Source: a virus. Taken from it: a DNA stretch of 35,105 bases. The stretch covers positions 1 to 35,105 of IMG/VR virus record IMGVR_UViG_3300036851_000804; one strand, given 5' to 3'. The position numbers and the translations under genes are program-made. Shown piece after piece: positions 24,121-30,063 of this stretch. Position 1 is the first letter of the stretch, and every line of letters begins with the position of its first letter. The notes under the pieces are model-generated. The model saw nothing but the letters and a program-made list of their open reading frames with translations. It was not told the origin of the DNA and made no database searches.

Positions 24121-24383
24121 CACTCCTCCTCGACGTAGGGTTCGTAGTGAAGCGCCACGTAGTCCGCTGCGACCGGCCAGAAATGCCCGGAGAGCGGGTC
24201 GTAGGCGATGAAGTCGCCGGGCTTCGCGCCGAGCCGGCCCTCGGAGGTCTCGACGTCGAACGGCTCGTCGACGCGCCGCATGTGCACAGGGTTGGGCTTC
24301 TTCACGAGGCGAGGCCAGTTCACCGCGTCTGCTGCGAGCTCGGGTGAAGGGATGAACTCGCGACGCTCGATGGTTTCGTCCAT
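24120..24383 (-). CDS. PGDxI-type small phage protein
   Basis: An 87-residue protein whose core (RLGAKPGDFIAYDPLSGHFWPVAADYVALHYEP, about 50-82) matches the PGDYG-type domain found in many phage proteins (a small SH3-like fold is assumed). The function is unknown. It is coupled to the genes on both sides. Confidence 0.65.
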   Translation of the reverse strand: MDETIERREFIPSPELAADAVNWPRLVKKPNPVHMRRVDEPFDVETSEGRLGAKPGDFIAYDPLSGHFWPVAADYVALHYEPYVEEE

Positions 24384-24667
24384 CAGACCTCCACTCGGTT
24401 GAGGAGCCCGTCCAACTGGTGCCCGATGCGCAGCAGCTGCGCGCCGTGCGCGTGAACCGTCACCGCGAGCGGCGATTCCACCGGCCCGACGGTGGCGAAG
24501 TCCGGCGTCGCCGCTTCTGGACCCTCCGGCGTGAGGATGGGCGCAAGAAGCCTCGCCGCGCGCGCATAGATATTCGCGAGCCTGTCGATCTGCGTCTCGA
24601 TGCCCGCGAGGCCGGCAACGATGGTTGACTCCGGCCGGACCTCCTGGCCCTGCGCTTCTTCCCTCAT
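24383..24667 (-). CDS. Small helical protein of unknown function
   Basis: A 94-residue protein, mostly helical (STIVAGLAGIETQIDRLANIYARAARLLAPIL and HAHGAQLLRIGHQLDGLLNRV). ATG 24667 overlaps the upstream stop as ATGA; the longer frame to 25120 is a shadow over a GC-rich non-coding region. Confidence 0.6.
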   Translation of the reverse strand: MREEAQGQEVRPESTIVAGLAGIETQIDRLANIYARAARLLAPILTPEGPEAATPDFATVGPVESPLAVTVHAHGAQLLRIGHQLDGLLNRVEV

Positions 24668-24831
24668 GCGTCCTCCTTCTCGATCGCGCCGGCGTGTCCG
24701 CAGTCGGGGCACGTCGAACTGAGTGCGGGGATGGGATCGGGGAAGGGCCCGTCGCGGAAGTAGACCGGCGCAGGCTCGACCTGTGTGTCCCAGCAGCAGC
24801 CGCAGTCTCCGCAGAGCACCAGGAGCCCCAT
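24664..24831 (-). CDS. 55-residue zinc-ribbon protein, first gene of the late operon
   Basis: Starts ATG 24831 (MGLLVLCGDCGCCWD). CGDCGCC (about 7-13) and CPDCG (about 42-46) make a zinc ribbon. It is the first leftward gene after the palindrome-rich gap, so the late promoter should lie just upstream; I could not identify a convincing one. Confidence 0.65.
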   Translation of the reverse strand: MGLLVLCGDCGCCWDTQVEPAPVYFRDGPFPDPIPALSSTCPDCGHAGAIEKEDA

Positions 24832-25168
24832 CGGCGGCGAGGCTACACCGGGCCGCGGCGGAAACGGTGGGCGATGTTTGGCAAAACTGGTCGCGGCCTC
24901 CGTACGGGAGCCGTCTGTAAAACCTGGGCAGCTTTCCCCCCGCGCGCGAGGCGGCGGGGGGAAAGCGGGAGAGGGGACGCGGCGGCCGCGCTCGAGGGCG
25001 CCGCGAGGGCGCCGGCGGCCGGCCGGCCTCGAGCACGGGCGGCCGCGGCCTCGAGCTCGAGCGGCGATCATCGGCCGGCCTCGAGCACCGGCGGCCCGGC
25101 GCCGGGCCTCGAGGCGCCACAACGCCGGCGGCCGGCCCGAAGGCCGGCCGCTCGAGCGCTGCCGCGTG
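24832..25168. other. Non-coding gap downstream of dnaN, palindrome-rich
   Basis: A 337-base stretch without a supported gene. The left part (24832-24930) is ordinary and may hold the late promoter. The right part (24967-25168) is dense in CTCGAG (seven copies in 24991-25156), GGCGCC and GGCCGGCC. A strong hairpin lies between the two parts. Confidence 0.7.
24931..24966. terminator. Perfect 13-bp hairpin, possible terminator of dnaN
   Basis: Arms GCTTTCCCCCCGC (24931-24943) and GCGGGGGGAAAGC (24954-24966) are perfectly complementary around a 10-base loop. It lies about 200 bases past the dnaN stop. No T-tract follows directly on either strand (TTTT occurs about nine bases later on the minus strand), so it is an atypical terminator or another structural element. 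Confidence 0.45.
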
Positions 25169-26362
25169 CTAGGCGATCCGCACCGGCATCAGGAGATACA
25201 GCGCGGAGCTCGCATCCGAGGCCCAAAGCGTAGGCTTGAGCCCGTCCCGGGCGCCGAACGTGACCGTATCGAGCGGCCCGGCGCCCGTAGCCCCGAGCGC
25301 GGCGAGCATGTAGCCCGGATTGAGGCCGACGACCAGGCCGGCGCCCGACGTCGCCGCGGCGACGTCCGCGGACGCCTCGCCGACGTCCTGCGCGCCGGCG
25401 TGCAGCCGTATCCGGTCGGCCTCGAGCTCGAGGCGCACCGGGGCGCCGGCGGCCGCCATCGGCAGGACCGCCCGAATGCCGGCCTCGAGCTCGCCGGCCC
25501 GCGCCGCGAACCGATGCTCGAGGGCGCCGGCCTCGGGGATCAATTGCCGCCAGTTCGGATACTCACCCTCGATCATCCGCGTCACGAGGCGCCAGCCGGC
25601 GCCGGCGAACGCGAGGCTTGAGCCCTCGGCGCCGGCCTCGAGCTCGATCTGGTCCGTCGGCTCGAGGCGGCCCGCGATCCGCGCGAGTGCCGCGGCGACG
25701 CGGCCCGGTATGACGCGGCGCCCGAAGCCGGCCTGCTCGAGCGCGGCCGGCGTCACGTATTCGAGCGCGAGCCGGTAACCATCCGTCCCGCACAGCGCGA
25801 ACCTATGGCCCGCTGCATCGGCCTCGAGCTCGAGCAGAAGGCCCGTCAGAATCGGCCTCGCCTCATCGTGCGACGCCGCGACGCTAACGCGCTCGAGGGC
25901 GCCAGTGAGCTCGAGGGCGCCGAACGTCGCCGCACGCGGGATCATCCCTACCGGCGCCGGCATATCCTCGAGGGCGCCGGCCCGTAGCCCAGTCGCGACG
26001 CCGGCGGCCCGAACCGTGAGCGCGTTGGCGCCGCTTGCCTCGAGCTCGAGCTCAACGTCGGCGCCGGCCTTGCGCGGCCCGCGGCCGCGAATGAGCTCCG
26101 CGAGCACTTTGTACGGGACCGCAACCGCGCCGGCGCGCCGAACGCCGGCCCCGATGGTGATACTGCCCGCCAGCTCGAGATCCGTCCCGCGGATCGTCAG
26201 GCGTGAGCCCGCCGCCTCGAGCGCGACGCATCCGAGGGCCGGCAGGCTCGAGCGCGTACCGATGCACGGCGCGAGGCGCCGCAGGGCGCCCGCGAGCTCC
26301 TTCCTGCTAACGGTAGCCTCGAGGCCGGCGGCCTGGAGGGCCGATGCTGCGATAGCGCTCAC
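25169..26362 (-). CDS. dnaN: DNA polymerase III beta sliding clamp
   Basis: A 397-residue clamp of typical family length. Three repeated domains are recognisable. Family motifs include ILTGLLLELE, CGTDGYRLALEYV (about 190), MIEGEYPNWRQLIP (about 262-276; canonical form IDGRFPDYRRVLP) and the C-terminus LYLLMPVRI (canonical YVVMPMRL). It should tether the polymerase and other clamp-binding proteins to DNA. It is unusually rich in Leu-Glu-Ala-Gly and poor in Lys, following the CTCGAG/GCC repeats in its DNA. GTG start with AGGAGAGG upstream. No phage polymerase accompanies it. Confidence 0.93.
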   Translation of the reverse strand: MSAIAASALQAAGLEATVSRKELAGALRRLAPCIGTRSSLPALGCVALEAAGSRLTIRGTDLELAGSITIGAGVRRAGAVAVPYKVLAELIRGRGPRKAGADVELELEASGANALTVRAAGVATGLRAGALEDMPAPVGMIPRAATFGALELTGALERVSVAASHDEARPILTGLLLELEADAAGHRFALCGTDGYRLALEYVTPAALEQAGFGRRVIPGRVAAALARIAGRLEPTDQIELEAGAEGSSLAFAGAGWRLVTRMIEGEYPNWRQLIPEAGALEHRFAARAGELEAGIRAVLPMAAAGAPVRLELEADRIRLHAGAQDVGEASADVAAATSGAGLVVGLNPGYMLAALGATGAGPLDTVTFGARDGLKPTLWASDASSALYLLMPVRIA

Positions 26363-26428
26363 GGCGCCCTCTCCTGTCCCGGCGCCGGGATCACGGGCGC
26401 CCTATCGTGGGCGCCTCTCGCTGGCGCC
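26363..26428 (-). promoter_or_regulatory. dnaN leader with five GGCGCC palindromes
   Basis: GGCGCC occurs at 26363, 26381, 26396, 26410 and 26423 (start-to-start spacing 18, 15, 14 and 13 bases), all within the expected 5' untranslated RNA. Any two copies can pair as a 6-bp hairpin; the one nearest the start codon borders the ribosome site. Autoregulation through RNA structure or clamp/repressor binding is possible. Confidence 0.5.
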
Positions 26429-26435
26429 ATACGTA

Positions 26436-26464
26436 AGTGTACGCCGCCGACGCGAACCGCACAA
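26436..26464 (-). promoter_or_regulatory. Promoter for dnaN
   Basis: On the minus strand, TTGTGC (26464-26459), 17 bases, then TACACT (26441-26436). The expected start is near 26429, leaving a 66-base leader. The same -10 TACACT serves the XRE gene at 28138. Confidence 0.5.
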
Positions 26465-26478
26465 GAGCGCCCCCACAC

Positions 26479-26607
26479 CTACCCGGCGCGCGCCTTCGCC
26501 TGCCAGCGCGCTACCGAGCGCTCACTCACACCCACCACGCCCGCGGCCTCGGCCACTTGCGCCCCGCCCGCGACCATCGCAAGCGCCCGCCGTTCCTTCT
26601 CCACCAT
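26479..26607 (-). CDS. 42-residue helix-turn-helix peptide overlapping WhiB
   Basis: Encodes a homeodomain-like HTH (ERRALAMVAGGAQVAEAAGVVGVSERSVARWQ). Its ATG at 26607 lies inside the 3' end of the WhiB gene in another frame (86-base overlap). No clear ribosome site was found at the ATG. The frame is open further upstream (ARPGRSADM), so it may be the lost or frameshifted C-terminus of WhiB. Function as a DNA-binding element is likely from pattern. Confidence 0.5.
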   Translation of the reverse strand: MVEKERRALAMVAGGAQVAEAAGVVGVSERSVARWQAKARAG

Positions 26608-26893
26608 GTCGGCCGAACGCCCTGGGCGGGCGCCGACGTCCCGCGGGTCGCAAGCGCCGCCGCTCCTGCGGCGTCAGCCCGCCCCACACCCCCGGCATCC
26701 CCGCGTACTTGCCCCGCTCGGCCTCCCAGGCCAGCGCGTAGGCAAGACACTCCGCCCGCACCGGGCACACGCCACAGATGCGCTTCGCCTCGCGGGCGTT
26801 CTCGCCCTTCTCGACGAAGAAGCGATCACTCTCGACCGAGCCGCACGCCGCCCGCTCCCACCAACCGCCGGCGCTCACGATGCCGATGCTCAC
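26522..26893 (-). CDS. WhiB-family iron-sulfur transcription regulator (1)
   Basis: A 123-residue protein. Four cluster ligands are C17, C40, C43 and C49 (CGVCPVRAEC) and the signature GVWGG is at 68-72, followed by a basic stretch ([19 protein letters not shown]). WhiB proteins bind a 4Fe-4S cluster and usually act with the principal sigma factor. GTG 26893 overlaps the RadC-like stop as GTGA. The last 40 residues (Gly/Arg-rich) overlap an HTH frame and may not be the native tail. Confidence 0.9.
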   Translation of the reverse strand: MSIGIVSAGGWWERAACGSVESDRFFVEKGENAREAKRICGVCPVRAECLAYALAWEAERGKYAGMPGVWGGLTPQERRRLRPAGRRRPPRAFGRHGGEGTAGACDGRGRGASGRGRGRGGCE

Positions 26894-27336
26894 ATCGTCC
26901 CCCTTTCGTGCGCCGAGCACCACGCGCCGCCCTCTCCGATCACGAGATGATCCAGCAGCGCCACGCCGAGCAACCGCCCCGCGTCGGCGAGGCGCCGCGA
27001 GAGCGCGCGGTCGTCGGCCGACGGGATCGAGCTGCCCGAAGGATGGTTATGCACGACCACGAGCGCCGTGGCGCCCGCGAGCAGCGCCGCGGCGAACATC
27101 GGCCGCAGGTCCACCTGTGCCGAGGCGAGGCCGCCGCGCGCTAGCTCGATCCAGCCGCGTACCCGGTGCTGCTGGTCAAAGAAGAACGCCAGCACGACCT
27201 CAACGGCCTCCCCGTCGAGGATCTCGCCCGCGATCCCCGCCACGTCTGCCGGGCCTCGCACGCTCGCCCCGTGCGGCGGTGCCGCTTCCTCCCGCACCAG
27301 CGCCAGCCGGTGGCGGTACGCCGTTGCTTCCGTCAT
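26890..27336 (-). CDS. radC: RadC-like JAMM-domain protein
   Basis: A 148-residue protein consisting of the JAB/MPN part of RadC only: E46, H96 and H98 of HNHPSG and D108/D109, then RRLADAGRLLGVALLDHLVIGEG. The N-terminal HhH half of full-length RadC (about 220 residues) is missing, as in many mobile-element copies. The zinc-dependent activity is assumed; a role in recombination or anti-restriction is often suggested but unproven. ATGA overlap upstream. Confidence 0.88.
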   Translation of the reverse strand: MTEATAYRHRLALVREEAAPPHGASVRGPADVAGIAGEILDGEAVEVVLAFFFDQQHRVRGWIELARGGLASAQVDLRPMFAAALLAGATALVVVHNHPSGSSIPSADDRALSRRLADAGRLLGVALLDHLVIGEGGAWCSAHERGTM

Positions 27337-27659
27337 GGCATCACCCCCACGCCCCCCCCTCCTGTAGCTTTGGCGATGGCGGCTCGCAACTGCTGCCGGG
27401 CTACGGCCTGGTCGTATGTCCCGGTCCCCCAACCGTCGATGACTTGCTGTGCCGCCTCTAGCAACTCTGGTGCCGCTTTGATGAGGTGGGCGTTGGCTTT
27501 GCGCCGGGAACCGCGACATATCGCAACCAGCTTGTCGCCAACAGGTGCGTCGTAGGCATAGACCCACCATTCCGCGTCGCCACGTGGCCGACGACTTCCT
27601 GAGCCAGGCCCCCGGCCCTCATCCTGAGCCGTCCACGGTCCCGGTGTGTGCTTGCTCAT
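27333..27659 (-). CDS. Conserved 'HTPGPW' phage protein
   Basis: A 108-residue protein beginning MSKHTPGPW with KANAHLIKAAPELLEAAQQVIDG at about 55-75, a pattern found in many phage and prophage small proteins of unknown function. It is coupled by ATGA overlaps on both sides. Confidence 0.7.
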   Translation of the reverse strand: MSKHTPGPWTAQDEGRGPGSGSRRPRGDAEWWVYAYDAPVGDKLVAICRGSRRKANAHLIKAAPELLEAAQQVIDGWGTGTYDQAVARQQLRAAIAKATGGGGVGVMP

Positions 27660-28054
27660 CTCACCCCGCTCTCCTCATGCGCACGGATCGCGAACACCGG
27701 ACGCGCGAGCACGTACTCGACGCCCTGCCCGGCACCGGGCACCCTGTCGCCCCAATTCCAGAACACCGCCGCGCGCAACTCGAACGTCGCCTCGAGCGCG
27801 TCAAGCGCGACCATCTCGAACGGCCCCCCGCTGATGTCCACGGTGCCGTCGCCGAACAGAAACGCCGAGCCGAGCTCGCAGCAGACGTACACCTGTCCCG
27901 GGTCGCAGTACCCCGAGCCAACCTGCCACACCCGGCCGAGCGTCCCGTCCGGCCACCGCACGACGTCGCCCGATCGCGGCCGCGACAGCCGCGCGTGATC
28001 CAGCTCCGAGGAGATGACCCCCTCCGCCCCGACATACTCCGTCACCCTTCCCAT
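27656..28054 (-). CDS. Small beta-rich protein, first gene of the RadC-WhiB operon
   Basis: A 132-residue protein with SH3/KOW-like pattern (SGDVVRWPDGTLGRVWQVG) followed by a beta-rich half with CC (VYVCCELGSAFLFGDG). ATG 28054 is preceded by GGGGG at five bases. It is the first gene after the leftward promoter. No family recognised. Confidence 0.6.
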   Translation of the reverse strand: MGRVTEYVGAEGVISSELDHARLSRPRSGDVVRWPDGTLGRVWQVGSGYCDPGQVYVCCELGSAFLFGDGTVDISGGPFEMVALDALEATFELRAAVFWNWGDRVPGAGQGVEYVLARPVFAIRAHEESGVR

Positions 28055-28076
28055 GTCGCCCCCTTTCTCGCCATAC

Positions 28077-28106
28077 ACTCTAGTACGGCGTAGGCGCTAC
28101 GGTCAA
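28077..28106 (-). promoter_or_regulatory. Leftward promoter of the RadC-WhiB operon
   Basis: On the minus strand, TTGACC (28106-28101), 18 bases, then TAGAGT (28082-28077). The expected transcript start is about 16 bases before the ATG at 28054, just enough for the GGGGG ribosome site. Confidence 0.55.
28084..28101. promoter_or_regulatory. Possible repressor operator
   Basis: CGTAG-GCG-CTACG (28089-28101) is a short palindrome in the spacer of the leftward promoter. TACGGCGTAG (28084-28093) matches the complement of 23896-23905. This would be the natural target of the XRE protein encoded at 28138. Confidence 0.4.
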
Positions 28107-28121
28107 GCGCCTGACAGGGCG

Positions 28122-28130
28122 TGCTACACT
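28122..28130 (+). promoter_or_regulatory. Extended -10 promoter of the XRE gene, leaderless
   Basis: TGC-TACACT (28122-28130) is an extended -10; no good -35 is seen at the usual spacing. Transcription would start at or next to the ATG at 28138, giving a leaderless mRNA. There is no ribosome site before the ATG, which agrees. Confidence 0.5.
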
Positions 28131-28137
28131 TCGGGGC

Positions 28138-28356
28138 ATGACGACGAAGCGCAAGCCTGCCGGCCTCCGCGGGCTCCGAGAGGCCGCGGGGCTCACTCGC
28201 GCCGAGCTCGCCGCGGCGGCCGGCACTTCCGAAACGCAGGTTTGGCGATGGGAGCGGGGCGCACACCCCACCCTCGCCCACGGCGCGCGCGTGGCCGCAG
28301 CGCTCGGGGTCAGCCTCGACGAGCTGCTCGCCGCGCTGGACGGCCAGAAGCGCTAG
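28138..28356 (+). CDS. XRE-family regulator, candidate repressor
   Basis: A 72-residue, single-domain HTH_3 protein (GLRGLREAAGLTRAELAAAAGTSETQVWRWERG at about 8-40, then LAAALGVSLDELLAAL). It is one of the few rightward genes and faces a leftward promoter 84 bases away. There is no oligomerisation domain, more like Cro than CI. It is convergent with the second WhiB operon (11-base gap). Confidence 0.85.
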   Translation: MTTKRKPAGLRGLREAAGLTRAELAAAAGTSETQVWRWERGAHPTLAHGARVAAALGVSLDELLAALDGQKR

Positions 28357-28367
28357 CACCGGCTCTC

Positions 28368-28658
28368 TCAGGCGAGGCGGCGCGCGGCCTCGAGCGCCTG
28401 CCGGTGCTTGAGCTTGATGCGCTGATCCTGCGAGAGCCCGCCCCACATCCCGTAGCGCTCGTTCGCCTCGAGCGCGTAGGACAGGCACTCCTGCCGAACC
28501 GGGCACGCCTCGCACACGCCGCGCGCCGCGGCGTAGGCGTCGGGCTTCGCGGTGTCGACGAACCACCAGTCGGTCGGCATCCCGGCACACGCAGCGTGAT
28601 CCCGCCAGCGGTCGTAGAAAGGCAGGAGCGCGGCGAGTTGGGGCCCCTTCGACCTCAC
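28368..28658 (-). CDS. WhiB-family iron-sulfur transcription regulator (2)
   Basis: A 96-residue protein. Cluster ligands C24, C49, C52 and C58 (CEACPVRQEC) and GMWGG at 70-74 are intact, followed by a basic C-terminus (LSQDQRIKLKHRQALEAARR). Length is normal for phage WhiB proteins such as TM4 WhiBTM4, which is known to interfere with host WhiB2. It ends the early operon. ATGA overlap upstream. Confidence 0.93.
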   Translation of the reverse strand: MRSKGPQLAALLPFYDRWRDHAACAGMPTDWWFVDTAKPDAYAAARGVCEACPVRQECLSYALEANERYGMWGGLSQDQRIKLKHRQALEAARRLA

Positions 28659-28855
28659 GGCGCCGGCCTCGAGCTCGGCGTTGTTGCGCGCGGCGCCTCT
28701 CTGATCTCCCCGCGGAAAGCGTCAGACTGTCCCAGGATGGCCGCGTCGCCGCCGCAGCGGTCGCAGAGTGCGATAGATGCGTGAAGCGGCGGGCAGTAGT
28801 GAGAGATGAGGGCCTCCGCGCGCCCACACCGCCAGCACGCCGCCGTCGCGTTCAC
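28655..28855 (-). CDS. 66-residue zinc-ribbon protein
   Basis: CWRCG (about 7-11) and CDRCG (about 35-39), with an extra C/H between (HYCPPLH), form a zinc ribbon. The tail is polar. GTG 28855 overlaps the RusA stop as GTGA, which fixes the start. Unknown function; possible co-factor of WhiB or RusA from position only. Confidence 0.65.
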   Translation of the reverse strand: MNATAACWRCGRAEALISHYCPPLHASIALCDRCGGDAAILGQSDAFRGEIREAPRATTPSSRPAP

Positions 28856-29355
28856 GAGTGCCCCTTCGCGCACACTTCGCACGTTTCAGGCGACCCGCCC
28901 TCCGCCACAGAAACGCAGCACGCCGCCCCGCAGCAATTCGAGACGGCCTCGCTGACGCTGACGCTCACGCCCGGCGCCGCGTCGTAGGCGAGCTCCTTGC
29001 GCACGAGCGCCTCGACCACCTGCGAGTCGTCGTGGTAGAGCACGCCAGTCAGCGCGTCGAGGATCGCGCGCAGCAGCTTGTCCAAGTCTGGTTTCTTCGT
29101 GGCCGGCAGGCGCCGGCGCTTCGGGGCCGACTTCGGCACGGGCATCCGAAACACGACCCCCACGCGCAGCGGCGTGCGGGCGAAAAGCCACGGGGCGTTG
29201 ATGCCGACGGCCTCCTGCGCGGACCACGCGACGAGTTGCCGCCAGTCCTTCAAGCCCTTCGCGGTGTCGCGCACGAATGGCGCCCCATTCGCCGAGCGCC
29301 CGACCGTCTTGGAGCCCTGCGCGACCGGGATGCCGGCGACGTCGAAGTGGATCAT
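28852..29355 (-). CDS. rusA: RusA-family Holliday junction resolvase
   Basis: A 167-residue endonuclease that cuts four-way DNA junctions. The N-terminus (FDVAGIPVAQGSKTVGR) and KPDLDKLLRAILDALTGVLYHDD carry the acidic residues D90, D92, D100 and D109/D110 of the family. The last 30 residues are an added Cys-rich tail (NCCGAACC and CEVC), not part of the usual fold of about 120-130 residues. The protein probably processes replication or packaging intermediates. Confidence 0.9.
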   Translation of the reverse strand: MIHFDVAGIPVAQGSKTVGRSANGAPFVRDTAKGLKDWRQLVAWSAQEAVGINAPWLFARTPLRVGVVFRMPVPKSAPKRRRLPATKKPDLDKLLRAILDALTGVLYHDDSQVVEALVRKELAYDAAPGVSVSVSEAVSNCCGAACCVSVAEGGSPETCEVCAKGHS

Positions 29356-29702
29356 GGTGGCCAGCCCTTCATCGTTTCCGCGGCCTCGGCGGTCAGGGTG
29401 ATTCCGTCATCGGTCGCGGTCATGCCCGGAAACTTCTTGGCGTACTCATCGGCGAGCCACACCGCTTCGGCCGCGATCGCACTCGCGAGTTCATCGCGCT
29501 CGAGCAGTCGGCGGTCGGCGAGCACTTGGGTCAGCGCCGTCAGCTCGGCTCGCAGGATCAGCAGTTTCTCGAAGATGTCGCGGAAGCCCTGCGTGGGCGG
29601 ATCATCGAGCGGCCGCGTCCCGAGGATGCGGCCGGTGAGCACGCTGCGCCACTTCGCGAGCCGGTTCAGCGCGGCCTGCATGCGATCCGTGGCTTCACTC
29701 AC
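29352..29702 (-). CDS. Conserved actinobacteriophage-type helical protein
   Basis: A 116-residue protein. NRLAKWRSVLTGRILGTRP and DIFEKLLILRAELTALTQVL (about 13-62) match a helical family recurrent in actinobacterial phages and hosts, of unknown function. It is coupled by ATGA overlaps to RusA and to the upstream gene. Confidence 0.6.
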   Translation of the reverse strand: MSEATDRMQAALNRLAKWRSVLTGRILGTRPLDDPPTQGFRDIFEKLLILRAELTALTQVLADRRLLERDELASAIAAEAVWLADEYAKKFPGMTATDDGITLTAEAAETMKGWPP

Positions 29703-29962
29703 GTCTCCACCACCTGTCCGTGCACGATGATCGGGTCGGGGATGTCTCGCAGGCGGGCCTCGACGTCCTCGAGCGTGCGCGTGAGGCGGCGAATCGCGGG
29801 CAGCAGCTCGGAAAGGATCGCGCGGCTGAGGTACGTCGCCGAATCCTCCCAGAAATGCGCTCCATCGTGGCCCCGTCGGAGTCGGCAGGGTGCGGGGCCG
29901 AGCGTGTCGGCCCAGGGTGGGGCCGCGAAGCAGCTGTCATCTGCGTAGGCGTCGTCGGTCAT
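29699..29962 (-). CDS. Small protein with C...C...GHDGAH motif
   Basis: An 87-residue protein. Residues about 11-37 carry C, CRLRRGHDGAHFWED, a probable Cys/His metal site also seen in the gene at 31261. The rest is helical (LSELLPAIRRLTRTLEDVEARL). The start ATG 29962 follows GGGGAG at six bases and overlaps the upstream stop as ATGA. Confidence 0.6.
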   Translation of the reverse strand: MTDDAYADDSCFAAPPWADTLGPAPCRLRRGHDGAHFWEDSATYLSRAILSELLPAIRRLTRTLEDVEARLRDIPDPIIVHGQVVET

Positions 29963-30063
29963 GGGGTCTCCCCATTCACGAACAGCGCACAACAGCGCGC
30001 GCACGTTCGGAACCAGCGATCAATGCGAACAATCAATCCGCCACATCCCGTGTGAACGCTCAC
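29959..30063 (-). CDS. 34-residue zinc-binding micro-protein
   Basis: GTG 30063 overlaps the upstream stop as GTGA and its own stop overlaps the next ATG, so the frame is fixed on both sides. It contains HTGCGG and CARCC, a minimal zinc-ribbon layout. GC is lower here. Function unknown. Confidence 0.55.
   Translation of the reverse strand: MSVHTGCGGLIVRIDRWFRTCARCCALFVNGETP

Larger units (their letters stand above)
24991..26428. repeat. Palindrome-dense island (CTCGAG, GGCGCC, GGCCGGCC)
   Basis: By eye I count about 18 CTCGAG in the 1.2-kb dnaN gene and seven in the 166-base stretch after it, against two in the 1.6-kb terminase gene. GGCGCC is also common, with five copies in the dnaN leader. 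The pattern covers both coding and non-coding DNA, so protein sequence alone does not explain it. Confidence 0.75.

Noticed and set aside
24832-24930. Search for the late promoter before 24831
   Set aside because: TTTACA and TAGCCT-like hexamers are present but not at workable spacing, so no promoter is claimed.
24383-25120. 245-codon minus-strand frame extending upstream of 24667
   Set aside because: The extension crosses the palindrome-rich non-coding gap and another gene in a different frame; the ATGA-coupled start at 24667 is better.
26526-26768. Third frame over the WhiB region
   Set aside because: It contains no domain and is explained by overlap with the WhiB and HTH frames.
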